Source: Pontederia crassipes (Eukaryota > Streptophyta > Magnoliopsida > Commelinales > Pontederiaceae). Taken from it: 64,000 bases of DNA. Under the pieces are notes generated by a model. It made no database searches. It was given only the letters and a program-made list of their open reading frames with translations, and was not told the origin of the DNA. The stretch covers positions 33,354,768 to 33,418,767 of the forward strand of contig CM060183.1 of the NCBI GenBank assembly GCA_030549335.1, given 5' to 3'. Both the position numbers and the translations under genes were made by a program. Of the stretch, positions 1 to 12,423 are shown piece by piece; positions within the stretch are counted from its first letter, which is position 1, and each line of letters begins with the position of its first letter.

Positions 1-241
1 CAAAATAAAGTGTCAGGGGAACTACAAATTGTTTATCAAGCTCAACTATGACTGTGGACTAATCAAAATTTCTAATCAACTTCAAGAACCGGCCCCAAAG
101 AAGAAGAAACAGAAGTAAGAGCATCAATATTTTCTGTTCGGGAAAATAACAGTCTACAATGATAGACATCTGAATAGAAAGTGTCTTTAAACACAGAAGA
201 TCAGATTTCAAAAAAAGACTTCCAACAATGGAAAAGTTTAC

Positions 242-2119
242 CTTATCAATAACTGCGAAGGCTGCTTGTTCTGGTGTCATGTCTGCATAAGGGATAGATC
301 CTGTCAACATTTCCCATAAGATTAATCCAAAACTATAAACATCGACTTTCCGCCCATAATGTTTATGTTTGATGATTTCAGGAGCCATCCATCTATACGT
401 TCCAGCATCCTCTGCTAATGCATAGCAGTTTCTTTCCTCACATGCTATTCCAAAATCAACAACTTTGATATGGAATTCTTCATTGAATAAAAGATTTTCA
501 GGTTTCAAGTCTCGATGAACAATTCCTTGTGAATGAATGTATTCCATTCCCCTTGCAATTTCCAAGGCAATTCCTATTACCTTTGGTAGAGGAAGAGGTT
601 CATGATCAAGCTTGTGCAAGAATGCTCTTAAAGATCCTCCAGAAAGATACTCAGTGATGATAAAGAAGACTGGTGGCTCCTTGCATGCGCCCGCAAGCTG
701 AAATACACCAAAGATGAAGTTGTATGTGATTCTACAGACAAAAATTTTCTTTCCAATAATATATTGGTACTATCTTGCGTATGCAAAATGAAGGTTGCAG
801 GAGTTAGAACTTATTCAGCAATGTCAATATGTAAGTTAAGCAAAGACCTAAGTGCGTTGCTTATTATAATCTAGGAATCAACAAGTAATTTGGGTCTATG
901 TTTAACAAAATTGATAGGCTTAATGCTTATTTCTCCTGTAACTGTGAATTTATAATGTTCACCTTCCAGAATCTTATCTCAAGTTTTTGAAGTTTGCAAG
1001 TTCACTTCCTTCTAAAAAATACACAAGTCAGACTACAAATTTTTCATCTGAACATGGGTCAAAAGGAATTTGCACATATCTGGAGACTGCAGGAGTTTAA
1101 TGAGAAAACTAGGAAAGTTGCACTGCATCGGAACCATATATGTATTGACCAGCAATTGGCGTTTCAATCAGAAGGTCCTATAAACTAGTGAGGAAAAGAA
1201 ATATACAGATAGATTGAGCAAATACCTTGATCACATTTGGGTGATCCAGATGAGAAAGCAGCGTAACCTCCCTGGTGAACTCCTCTTCCAGCCTTGCAGC
1301 CATGTTATCGTCGTCGTCCGGCTGCCGGATAGCCTTCACGGCAACCTTCTGATCCCTGTAGATGCCGTGGTAAAGCTTGCTGTGAGCGCCACTGGCGAAC
1401 CTGAGTCCAATATACAGCTCCGAGAGATTGGCGTTCCAGTCATCCGTGGCGTCCACACACGCCACCTTGTTGCCCCCACCGTGGTCGAAGTAGCGCGACC
1501 AGTAGCTGTCGTTCTTGTTCCTCGACCTATCGCCGGCCGTCGGCGATCGCTTGGAATGAATCATTTCCGAAGAGTACCTCTGACTGGTCGACTCAAATCT
1601 CCTCCTGCTCGGCGGAGGCGTGGAGAACCTTTTGCCTATCGATCTCGCCTCCTTGAACGCATCAGATAATATCGTCGTCGGCAACGGCGACACCGATCGC
1701 TGTTTGGGCTTGGAATTCCTCCCTTCCCGACTTGGCGCAGAAGCCGTCGTACGAGAAGAGCCAGCGCCGTGTTTGAAACTCCCGGTGCAGAACTCCGAAT
1801 TCAACAATGAGCTCCGTTTGTCATCCGAATGGAATGAAAACTCCGATGACGAACCCACAGAATCTTTCGTCTCGGCCGTCCGCTCGCCCCCGCGCCGCGG
1901 AGAGGAATCTGCAGGGGGCCGTGTATTCTGCCCGCGGGGAGTTGACTCCTTCTTCGTTCTCGCCGCCGGCAAGGACGCCGGCGGGATGGAAAGCGGTAAG
2001 GGCGAAGGATCCGAGTGGGCGCTCTCCAGCGGCCGCAGCGACTTCGATCGGACGAAGACGGTGTGCGAGTATTTGGCCCTCAGCACCCACGACGACCTGT
2101 TGCAGTCCTCTTCCTCCAT
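242..2119 (-). CDS. Raf-like (HT1-type) Ser/Thr/Tyr protein kinase, 3' end outside window
   Basis: Two exons are visible: 1226-2119 (298 codons, ATG at 2119) and 242-697 (152 codons), joined in phase 0 by a GT-AG intron 698-1225. A further GT donor at 241 opens an intron that leaves the window. The N-terminal ~230 residues are Ser/Arg/Pro-rich and probably disordered. The kinase domain follows, with a loose glycine loop (SGAHSKLYHG), the VAVK lysine near residue 262, HRDLKPEN near 359-366, DFG near 379 and WMAPE. The sequence resembles the plant Raf-like MAPKKK group that includes HIGH LEAF TEMPERATURE 1, a kinase of stomatal CO2 signalling. Membership of that group is well supported; true HT1 orthology is not, because the long N-terminus differs from AtHT1. 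The C-terminal kinase lobe and stop are missing only because the window ends. Confidence 0.9.
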
Positions 2120-2249
2120 GCTTTTTTTTTTCCTGCGTTTTTTTTTTTTGTTGGCTCGACCGAAACGTATCGATTACAAGGGACAAGAAAGATCTCCGTA
2201 GTCCTCAAGACAAACCCATTCGTGGAAAGAATCTAGACGAAGATTTGTA

Positions 2250-4506
2250 ACAGAAACCCAGATTCTGTCGGAGGGGAAGGGGAGATAGATACGGAAAGTA
2301 CTCAATGCGTTCCATAAAATCTAGCAAGGAAACAAGCGGGAAACCTGGGGAAGGAAACGGGAATGGCGTTCCATGTATTTGGACCGCCACCGAAGGAGAA
2401 GGAAGGAGACGACGATGGAGGACGGAGGAAGAGGAAGAGCCGAAGAGGAAGATGCCCCTTAAACGAGCAAATTATGCGTTCAAAAGTTCGGAGTTTGGAC
2501 AGGTCCGATGTGGATTTTTTCCCTTTTTTTCACTGAAGAAATAATAATAATAACAAGTTGAGAAATCTAAATTTTGCTGCGTTCACGGATATATCGTTGG
2601 ACATGGGGGGATCCGATGGATCTATCATCGTACTATAGATTTTTTTTTGGGTAGGCCCTGTGTCTATAATTTAATTTGTGTGGCGTTAATAGTTTTACAC
2701 ATTGTCCACAAATTAGAAGTTGATCTATCATCGAATTTAATTAATTCGATAAGATCATCTCATGTCGTGCTAATAATGGCATGTGGAATTTTTAACAAGA
2801 ATTTTTTAAATTCACGAGAATCGAACTCGATACCTCTACTTAAGAGTAATCACATTTACTCTACTCTAACCCTTATTCAATGTTATCAAAATCAATTCGG
2901 ATCGTCTTATTCAATCTGTTTAACATGAACCGGTCGATAACTGGTTCGGTTTGATATCAAAATTATTTTTGATGTAAAACCGGTTGAACGAGTTCAATCC
3001 AATTCAATTCAAGTTTTGAAAAATAAAATGATAAAAATAGGAAAGTTAAAAAAGAAAAAAAATGAATATAAGAAAGGCAAAAAAGGAGGAAATATGATAG
3101 GTATAAAATTAAATAGGAATTGAAATAAAAAAAGGTAAGTATTCAAAATTAATTAACATTAAAATGAAAATTTATTAAAGGACATAAATAAAGGAAATAA
3201 AAAGGAAAGTGTTAAAGAATAAAAGAAATAAGAATAATTTAGGATAAATTTTATTAATATAGTATCTATCATTAATAAATAATAGATACTAAATTAATAA
3301 TACTCTATTTATATTTATATATTAATCATTATTATTTATCATTATTAAAAATTTTAATAAATAAAATTATGTTATATTAGTTTTTAATATTTTAATAGGT
3401 TATTAGTATAATATTCATATATTATATCATATAACTTATATTATATCCTTATAATTATTATAAATAAAATTATTTTAATAAAATTTGATTTTGATCGAAC
3501 TCGATTGGACCGGTCCAATTGCGACCCAATAAAAAGTTCCCAGTTATGAAAACATTAGCCTTGTTGGTGTACTATAAATTTTTTTGGGGGACGAATAAAA
3601 TGGGATTATTATTATTTTTTATCATCCACTTTCTTTTTGTTCTATATTGATTTCTGAATTATAACAAATTGTTCGTTAAATGATCCAAGGCTTCCATTTT
3701 TACCCATTATTGTTATTATTCAATAATAATAAAACAAAAATTTCTAAAAAAAGGACATGGAAAAGGAGTAGGAAAAAGATCAGTCTTTCAGAGAATTCAT
3801 ATTAGCTTATTAAATTTACAATGTGGAGGTAGGAGAAAAGAAAAAGAAAATAATATTGATAAAAATCGATTATGGATAAAAAAAATAAATGAAATGCTTC
3901 AAGGAGTAAATTTTCTATAAACAAAAAAAATAACTCGTAGATAAAAGGAATGTAAAATGAAATATGTCCATAAATGTAAAATCAACTTCTTGGTTATTCT
4001 AATCTTTAGGTATGGAGAATAAAAAAAGGGTCACCCTCGGAAGACTTCGAAGTTTTTTAAATTGTAACGAGAACTGTGATGGTTAAGAAGTAAAAAAGAC
4101 CAATTGTTGAGTCAGGTATAAGAATTAATAAATATAAAATAAAAAATGAGGAAAAACTCATGTTTAATTGAGCACATAATAGGGGCTGATTGTGTATTAA
4201 AGTTGACCATGATAGCTCCAATTTTGATTCTTGAAATCGTCACCCACGGATCTAGACCAAAAATAGAAAAATAATAATTTAACTGATTTATTTATTTAGT
4301 GGCACATGAGTTAAAATATGCGTCTCAATCACAACTATTTTCCTTCCGATTCTTATGACATTTTTATTACATGGAGAAATCCAAGACCTTATAATCAACT
4401 GTTACAAATTTAAAATTAATTAATAAGTTTCGCTTCAAAGTTCAAACTTGACCATATACAAAAAAAAAAAAAAAGGAAAGCATCTCATTTATTCATGTAA
4501 TGGTGT
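2250..4506. other. AT-rich intergenic DNA, no gene recognised
   Basis: The kinase 5' leader and promoter should lie at about 2120-2500. The rest is AT-rich with short A/T runs and no coding pattern. On the minus strand near 2800-2850 the string GAGTTCGATTC resembles an RNA polymerase III B box, so a decayed tRNA-derived SINE is possible but not shown. Confidence 0.5.
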
Positions 4507-5195
4507 AAGGAGGCGTTTCTTGTATTACATTTTATCATTTTTACGTTACTTAGTAATCTTCATTGTTTAATAAAAATTTATCACCTACTAAATTATCGAC
4601 AATGTGTATTACCTTATCTATTATGTTCAAATAATTTTTTCAACAATTTAAATGACACTCTAACTTTTACTAAAATATTTTTATCACTAATATTAAGTTA
4701 AATATTATATAATTCAACTAAAAACTCAAATAAATTAATAAATTAAGTAAATATAATTATAAATATTTCATATATTTTTTAAAATAAAATAATGGTAATG
4801 TATAAAATATTTAAAATAATAACTAAATAATAATATGCAATTCATATGAATAACAATAATAAAATAATTTTAAAATAAATTAATATCATTAATTATGATA
4901 GCAATAATATTATTTATTATTATATGATTTTTTATATTATTTTTATATTTTATTTGTCTAAAATTAAAAATAATAAGAACGAAAAAAATAAAAATAAATT
5001 ATCATTTAGGTAACAATCTGACACTCTCCTTCTTAATTAATGTGAATTTTTGCTTCATAAACAATCTAAATTACTAGTCAATCCAAATTAATTGTAAATT
5101 AAAGCAAAGTAAAAAAGATATTGTAGTAAGCTTAAATAATTTAACTTCATATTATTAGTAATCTAGAAAAATTACATATAAAAAAACGCCTCCTA
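4507..5195. mobile_element. Putative MITE with GGAGGCGTTT terminal inverted repeats
   Basis: The left end (about 4507, AAGGAGGCGTTTCTTGTA) and right end (about 5195, reverse complement AGGAGGCGTTTTTTTATA) are inverted copies, and looser similarity continues inward (TTACTTAGTAATC against TTACTAATAAT). The interior is AT-rich and non-coding. I could not fix a target-site duplication, so the superfamily is unknown and the ends are approximate. Confidence 0.5.
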
Positions 5196-5993
5196 CAAAT
5201 TCTTAGGCGTTAACTAATTTAATGTAAAAAAACTAATTTAATTTGATATATGAATTAACTTATTTTTAAAAAAATTAAATTAATTATGAATATTTGTTGG
5301 TGGTGCGACGCACGCCATATTTGAGAGGGGTGCAGTGATTGAAGGGTATGTTTATTGTCGTGATGACTTTTTCCACTCTTTTTGATGACTTTTTCCACAC
5401 TTGACGCCTCCTCTTTTTTCTTTTCCCCTTTCTCTTTTGCCTTCCGATTGAGATCACTATCAATAGGTAGAGGAGCGATGGAGATGGACCAATTAATATT
5501 AGATATTATTGTAGCAATTAAATATCATTTATTTAAGTAAAAAATTTAAAATTGTTTAGTTTCATAAAAATGCATGATTGATTAGTTTGTTTGAAAAGAT
5601 TTTTTTAAAAAAATGAGTTTAAAATAGAAAAAAATATATACAAAAAGCATGTTTTCTTTTAAAAAGAATAATTTTCTATATAATCAAATAAAATTTTCTT
5701 TTATTCTCATCTTAAACCATAAATTTGATTAATGTGTCTCTCGCTCTTCCCTCTTTAAATATCGTCACATGTTAATTTTTTCGGATATTTGTAAGATATA
5801 TACTCTGGTCGTTCTTTTGTACCCTTTATATGTTTAAAGGACTCTAATTAGTCTTGCCACATGTTAATTATACTTTTCATCTGCATCATATTTTCTCCCA
5901 ATTGTAATTATAATTGCAATTAACTAATTCTTTATCATAATATATAAATTAGAGCATTTAAGATTACATATTCAGCAAATAATAATGATGATG

Positions 5994-6057
<64 letters not shown>

Positions 6058-6900
6058 CCTTCTAACAGATGATTATCCAATGAATTAAACTAATAATAAT
6101 AAAATTTAATAAAATGATAACATCGTCAAGATAAAAGTCGTTTATTTTTCTTCGATTTAAGGAGGTTCGGGAGTATAATAAAATTTTGATTAAGCGATGC
6201 ACTTCACGCATATAAGTAACTTGATGGAGAGCTACATCTTTGATCCTCTACAATTAATTATTGATAAGGATAAGAAAAAGCAGTTCAAATTTGTACATGA
6301 ATTTAGGTCTTATGCCATCATTAATATTTTTTAAGGTCGTATGCCAATTTTATATGCACTATATGCTCCTTAAGACCTTAACCCTTATAGCCAATATAAT
6401 CAACCTCCCTCGTTCGAATGAATGAATGATTGATTAATTAAGACTTGAGATTACTGAATGCTATTAGTCCTAAGTTCGATTCTTAAAATCGTGATTTATT
6501 CTCTTACTACTTATCATCCGAACATCGAAACATCGTTGGGTCTCTACCGAAAAAAAAGAATGATTGACGCTGTTACTCAATGATTTAATAATTAATTAAT
6601 TTTAAATACAAATTGGCATACTGTATCGAATTCTAAAAGGAAATATTCTTTTCGGTGAATGAAAAGGAAATGTTTTGAACGGTAGGATTAACATGAGTGG
6701 ATGCTGTTGCCTTGTCATTTTTATTGCAGATAGAGGTGCAATTTCTCCTGGATCCCACAAGCTCCACCCTGCCAGAAAACCCACCACTATTTTTGCCATA
6801 ACACTCGAATTATTCGACCACAAATGTAGTTGTCGAATTTTATGACTGCAACCCGTTAGCCAAGAACTTTAATTTGCACATATATAAGAAAAAGATGTAA
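5196..6900. other. AT-rich intergenic DNA with a short duplicated motif
   Basis: No gene is recognised. Around 5360-5400 the string GATGACTTTTTCCAC occurs twice in tandem. A trinucleotide microsatellite lies at 5980-6055. The open frame at 6602-6823 on the minus strand shows no family resemblance and is not called. Confidence 0.5.
5980..6055. repeat. (AAT/ATA)n microsatellite
   Basis: About 25 near-perfect AAT units, beginning with a few ATG units (AATGATGATGATAATAAT). A simple-sequence repeat, probably length-polymorphic. Confidence 0.95.
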
Positions 6901-7048
6901 GTGTTCACTACCTCATTTTATTTCCTATCGTCTCTATCATCAAATCTCCATCCAACTGTAATAAATAATATGAGAGATTTAATCATGAATCATTGGATAA
7001 AAATCTGATGGTGTAAAAGATAGAAAACAAGATGAGATAGAGAACACC
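6901..7048. mobile_element. Short foldback MITE, about 148 bp
   Basis: The two ends are imperfect inverted copies over about 50 bp: left begins GTGTTCACTACCTCATTTTA and right reads, as reverse complement, GGTGTTCTCTATCTCATCTT. The centre is short, so the whole unit can form a hairpin. No clear target-site duplication was found and the superfamily is unassigned. Confidence 0.55.
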
Positions 7049-7423
7049 AATACATTATGGATTAATGCGATGTAACATCTCTTGAGTGAAACATTTATGT
7101 AACCCTCGCATATGAGCCGTTGGATCCAACAAACGACTCATATCACACCTCTCACATTAGGGTATTGGAGTTCTCCCCTTCGTCTCTTCTTCACAATGAC
7201 GGGCGACGACGGACGACGGATCGAGGACGGGGGCGACGATGGATAGGGGACGGGAGTGGTGGTGGATTGGGGACGGGAATGGTGGTGGATCAGGACGGAA
7301 GCACAAATCGGGGTCGATGACGTGGTGGGTGGCGAACCGAGGACGAGAAAGTGCAAATCGTGGCTGAATAGGACGAACCGACCTAAATGGAGGTCAGAGG
7401 GTCTCTTAAGGCCTTCCTTTTTC
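7049..7423. other. G-rich non-coding flank of the CACTA insertion
   Basis: From about 7195 to 7380 the plus strand is a run of degenerate GGGACGGG and GGTGGTGGAT-like units. Open frames exist on both strands, but the protein is low-complexity and matches no family. The last three bases, TTC (7421-7423), are one copy of the CACTA target-site duplication. Confidence 0.5.
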
Positions 7424-7429
7424 CACTAC

Positions 7430-7900
7430 AACAGTCGGTCAGAACCGTTTGTAATTTGACGAAAACCATTGGAAATAACGTTTTTCGACGGATAGCGTCC
7501 GTGTGAAACGACGCGTCGCAAATAATTTGCGTCGGTTATTTCTGAACCGTTGACATCTTCGACGGTCCAGCTGGTGGGCGCAACCATCGAACTTGAAGAT
7601 TTAAGATGGTTTGAGCCGTCGATATGTATCGACGATTTGAATTGTCGATACTATCGACAGATCAAACCGTCGAAAATTCAGATCGATGATTTGAACCATC
7701 GATTCAATAGTTGAGTTTCGACGACTCAAACTGTCGTTAACTTTCAACGGTTAAAACTGTCGATGCTTAGTGATGGTTAAGACCGTCTATAAGTTTGCAC
7801 GGACGGTTAGAATCGTCGATAAGTATCGAAAAAATTAAATGTCGATGATTATTTTTTCAATATTTTCGACGATTCTAACCGTCAAAAATAATAAAAAAAT
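7430..7900. repeat. CACTA left subterminal repeat array
   Basis: Many short copies, in both orientations, of a palindromic core like CGACGGTTnnAACCGTCGA occur here. The same core fills the opposite end of the element. In known CACTA elements such subterminal repeats are binding sites for the smaller transposase protein; here that role is inferred. Confidence 0.85.
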
Positions 7901-8403
7901 AAAAAAATTACAGAAATTGGTTGTCCAAACAGATAATACAACAAAGAATTGTCCAAACATATTTGGATCATAATATGTAACACAACGATTGTTCAACACA
8001 TAATTGTGTAACAACACAACACAACAATTGTCCAAACATAAGAAATGCAACACATAATGTCCAATACAACACAAGCTTAGAACATAACAATTGTCCAACA
8101 TAAATGCAACACATAATGTTGTGGAAACATGGAGATGGTAAGCAAAGCAAAGCATAATGTCTTGGTCACGAAGAAGATGGACACATGGGCCGAGCAAAAT
8201 GATGTGGTCTCGCCTTCCTCGTCGAATCTCAAGAACTTGATGAATTGGCAATTCGATCCACATTTTCGCAAGGCACCTCGATCATCACTGCACAGCACAA
8301 AGAGTCGGGAGAGAGTGAGTTTTGTAGAACAAATATGCAAAATGTTATCAACTAAGGGAAGAAACTTAGCACCTTGTCCGAGCGCAACACAACACACAAA
8401 ACA

Positions 8404-10760
8404 CTATAGTACTAAATCGTCCTGGTCGTCGACTTCGCCACACATCATGTCACGCATCATTTTCTTCATTTCTTTCTTCGTATGATGTTCACGTTCTTCG
8501 AACTCCTTACTGATTTCCTGCGTAACCTCTTGCCTGATCTCCTGCCTCATCTGATCAAGCATTTGTTGCATACTTTGACCAGAGGAACCTGAACCTGAAA
8601 TCAATTTACAACCATATCTAATATCTGCGTAATATTTTGATTTACATAATATTATCGGAATATTACGCTCCAATTGGATCATATTTTCCACCGTTAATAT
8701 TGTCGAACACAATTCCTTGAAGAATTGACTCAATTCCATTATCGGCTTCCAAGTCTTGTCCGACAAGGATGAAAATGCAGTATGAAGCAAAGTTTCCATG
8801 AATATGTGACAGTCATAACTTTTCATGCCAAATAAACATAAGTTATTCATGTCCACACATCTTGTCAGATTTGATGCATAACCATCGGCATTCTCAACTC
8901 TTGGATCCATCGACACACTTGAGTCTTCTGCTCTTTAGTGAGAGCATAACTTGCCTTTGACTTAGATAATCTACCGTTAGGTAAATTAATTAAGTGCAAC
9001 TCTGACCTTCGACAGTATTCCTTCAAATCTAGTCTCGCATTTAGGTTGTCCTTTGTTTTACTCTTAATGTTCATTACGGTGTTGAATACATTTTTAAACA
9101 CATTTTTTTTCAATGTGCATGACATCCAAATTGTGACATATCAAACAATCAGACGAATAAGGTAAATCCAAGAATATACATCGTTTGGTCTAGTTATGAG
9201 AAATACCATACTCATTATATGTGACATTTGGGTCGTCGACAATTCTGCATAAAGCATTAACAATGCGACGTAATTGAGCTCGTGAGTATCTGGCCGGAGC
9301 CATGTCGTGTACAATCCTATTCCGTCGAAATGCATTTCGATTATTTCAGTACGGATAATCTGCTATAAGAAATTGTCTATGGCAGTCAAACTAGCTATTT
9401 TTATCCCATTTCTCAAAGTGAACGCATCTGAGTGTTCCATGCAATATGGACAAGCTAGTTTCCCTACAGTCATCCAACCAAATAACATCCTATAGGCAGG
9501 AAAATCATTAATGATCCACAATAAAGCAACTTTCAAGATGAAGTTTTGTTTGGTCGACACATCATAAGCGACTACACCATCCCACAATTCTTTTAACTCG
9601 TCAATTAGATGCTGTAAATATGCGTCTATCCTCTGTTTAGGATTGTGAGGACCATGAATAATGCATATAAAAAACATATAAGGTGCGGACATACAAATCC
9701 CATGTGGTAAATTATATGGTGTTATTATGACCGACCAACATGAATAAGGAACTGAAGTCTGACCATATGGTGTAAAACCATCCGCGCATAATCCGAGTCT
9801 TATGTTCCTTTTGTTCCTAGCAAAATCAGGATATATACGATTAAAATGTTTCCACGCTTCACCATCCGATGGGTGAAGCATAACACCTTCAGAAGTATTA
9901 TGTTGTGCATGTCACTTCATTTGCGACGCTGACCCCGTAGACGAGTATAGTCTTTTAAGTCTTGGAATAAGAGGCAAATAATGCATTATTTTCACAGCCA
10001 CCTGAGTCTTATTAGTCACTCTATAACGTTCGGCCCCACAAAATTTGCATTCATTTAGATTGATGTCGGCGCCATAATATAACATACAACCATCGCGACA
10101 ACAATCTATTTTAGTTGAGCCAAGACAAAGTTTACTAATCAATCTTTTTGTCCTATAAAAATTTTCAGGAATGCGATCCCCAGTTGGTGTGACTCTTTTA
10201 AAATATCTAGAAATGCATCAAAACATGCTTGTGAATACTTTCAAATTCAATAATCTAACAGCAAGTGATAGTTTCGAATAACTTTCACACCCGGACCATA
10301 AGGGTTGGCTTGAAACGTTTAGCAAGTCATAAAAATCTCTTGCTTCTGGATTTGGTGTCTCTTCGTCTTGTTCAAATCTAATATTCCCATACTCAGTTGC
10401 AGCTGCGTCATAAACTAACTGTTCGTATTGCGAAGTAAATCCTTCATGAGGATCGACAAAATGGAGACATGAATTTGATACGCTTGTTGAAGGTGTCCTT
10501 CACCTAAATCATCCCATTGCCAATAATTTGGTTTGAAACCCCCTTCTATATAAGTGAACCTTAACTGTCTCTAGCGTTTGTAACTTTGTGCTGACACATT
10601 TCAAGCAAGGACACCTAATTGTTCCCTCCCATTGATATTGCAAAGATTGACAAGCCACACTAGTGTAATAGTCATCGTCATCTATGAATTCTTGTGTCAA
10701 ACCTCTATAGCTAGGATTATTTCTATTGTACATCCATCGACGATCGTTCGAGTATGACAT
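8404..10760 (-). pseudogene. TNP2-like CACTA transposase relic
   Basis: Reading leftward: ATG at 10760 followed by a transposase-associated domain (DRRWMYNRNNPSYRG, then RCPCLKC) to about 10530. Next comes a TNP2 N-terminal region in 10150-10500 (NPEARDFYDLL), then 9912-10142 (DGCMLYYG, ECKFCGAERY). The Transposase_21 core is at 9363-9881 (GLCADGFTPYG, YNLPHGICM, LACPYC), and 8640-9310 contains NLDVMHIEKK and LFGMKSYDCHIF. Damage includes an in-frame TGA at about 9912, a frameshift plus stops around 9330-9400, a TAG inside 9190-9210 and a disrupted stretch near 10150-10230. After NIPIILCK (about 8650) the usual TNP2 C-terminus is missing and a Gln/Glu-rich coiled-coil tail follows. It is plainly a degraded transposase. 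Confidence 0.88.
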
Positions 10761-11163
10761 AATTTCTGCATTTGACAAAACAGATTATGATAAGGAAAAT
10801 AATTTTAAAAAGAAAATACTTTTGGAGATATAAATAAAGTATTTTGTCGTATGGCAGTAGAGAGGATGTAAGAAGGAAAACAAATATTTTTCCCTCTATT
10901 TTTTTCTCAAAGTCTTCTCTAAATGCTAAACTGATCAATGTTTTCCACATGAGATATATAGTTTACATGAGAACATAAAATTACCAGTAGGCTACATCAC
11001 ACTAAGCTCAAATCAATACTTTGATGACAACTAAATACCCAAGTGACAGAAAACTAACATCAACGGGATGGAAATCAAACAATAAATACTTTTTGTTTTG
11101 CATTCTTGATTTTATCTCTAACAATCAAGATGAACATAATGAGTTGCTTATAGACTTCAAAAA

Positions 11164-11720
11164 TTGAAAAAAAGAAACGAAAAGATTTGGCCACTGCGTC
11201 AGTTCTGGCCCGATTTTGACCGTCGCCGTGGACAGATCAGGCCGCCGCGCATGGCCGCATCGGGCCTACGCGCGCGGCCGCATCGAGGCTCCACGTGTGA
11301 CCGCATCGGGCCGCCGCGTCCAGATCTGGCTGTCGCGCACAGAGGGCGGATTCGGCAGCCACGACGGCCAGATCTGTCCGTCGCGCGCGGAGGGCGGCCG
11401 AATCTGGCCGCTGCCACGGCCGGATCTGGTCAGCCGCCACGAGCGCACTGAGAGAGCACGGAGGTCGGAGGCTAGGATAGAGGCCGTACGATGGGGCCGG
11501 GGAGCCTACCTATGTCGGAGACGGAGGTTGCAGAGGCGACGGCTGGTCGACCTGGTGGCAGCGGACAATGGCTTCACTTGTTCATGCAGCGAGTGAGCGC
11601 AATGCATGTGGCGGAGACAGGAGCCGGCGGCCGACGGTCCAGCTGACAGGCGTTTGGCGAAGCGCGGATGCCGGTTGGGAGTTCGCTCGTGATTGAATAG
11701 AAGAGAGGGAAATCGAGGAA
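11164..11720. other. GC-rich repetitive block inside the CACTA element
   Basis: This block is sharply GC-rich against an AT-rich background. It is built of degenerate short units containing CAGATCTGGCC, GCCGCATCGGGCC and similar strings. Both strands have open frames, but the predicted proteins are Arg/Gly/Pro-rich with no domain and shift frame along the repeats, so I do not call a gene. It lies between the subterminal array and the transposase start, where a promoter or first exon would sit. It could also be captured host DNA. Confidence 0.6.
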
Positions 11721-11749
11721 GTGACAGTGGGGTCGAATATTTATATAGT

Positions 11750-12405
11750 CCATTTCCGACGGTCGGAATTATCGAAAAATAGGTAAATATAATAAAATAT
11801 TAATTCAAATTAAGACAGTCAAATCCATTGGACGAACCGTCAAAACATTCGACGGTTCTCCAAACCGTCGAAACTTCCAACAGTTTTAACCGTCGAAATA
11901 TATAATAATAATATCAAGTGAAAGAGAATTATATAAATTATAAATCTTCCCTTTCGACGGTCAAATCTGTCGAAAACATTTAAAATAGAATTAAATGAGT
12001 TAACATTCTGACGGGTCCGACCGCCGAAATATCGACGGTTCCGTGCAACGTCGCAACTTTCGACGGCCAAAATCGTCGAAAACTGAAATATAGATAACCC
12101 ATTAACATTAAGATATTTCGACGGCTAAGACCGCTGAAAGTTTTGACGGATACGTGAACCGTCGAAACTTTCGACGATCTGAACCGTCGAAAGACCAGCA
12201 TGGAAACGGATCAGCCGGCTTTAATATCTTCGATAGTTACGATCATCGAAACTTTCGACGAAAAGTTTCGACGAATTTTCAACCGTTGTAAGTTCATACG
12301 GTTAAAACTATCGAAAACTTATTCGACGATAACTTCGACGGATTAGTCGATTCGCCGAAACATCCGTCAGTATTTTAGATGGATTTTCGCCCGTCGAAAA
12401 TCGAG
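11750..12405. repeat. CACTA right subterminal repeat array
   Basis: Repeated forms of TTCGACGGTT and AACCGTCGAAA occur here, often paired as inverted copies about 10-20 bp apart. This mirrors the left array at 7430-7900 and supports the two ends belonging to one element. Confidence 0.85.
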
Positions 12406-12423
12406 TTTTTTCTTGTAGTGTTC

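Larger units (their letters stand above)
7424..12420 (-). mobile_element. CACTA (En/Spm) DNA transposon, complete ends, decayed
   Basis: The left end is CACTACAACAGTCGG at 7424. The right end at 12420 reads, as reverse complement, CACTACAAGAAAAAACTCG. Both ends are flanked by TTC (7421-7423 and 12421-12423), the 3-bp target-site duplication expected of CACTA elements. The 4997-bp element has dense subterminal repeats at both ends, a GC-rich block near the right end and a TNP2-type transposase relic transcribed leftward. The transposase carries several frame-disrupting lesions and an internal deletion, so this copy could move only if helped by another element. Confidence 0.93.

Noticed and set aside
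1214-2250. Plus-strand open frames opposite the kinase N-terminus
   Set aside because: GC-rich antisense shadows with no domains; the kinase exon explains the region.
7120-7459. Possible small Asp/Gly-rich protein on the plus strand
   Set aside because: It arises from degenerate G-rich repeats and both strands are open; there is no family resemblance.
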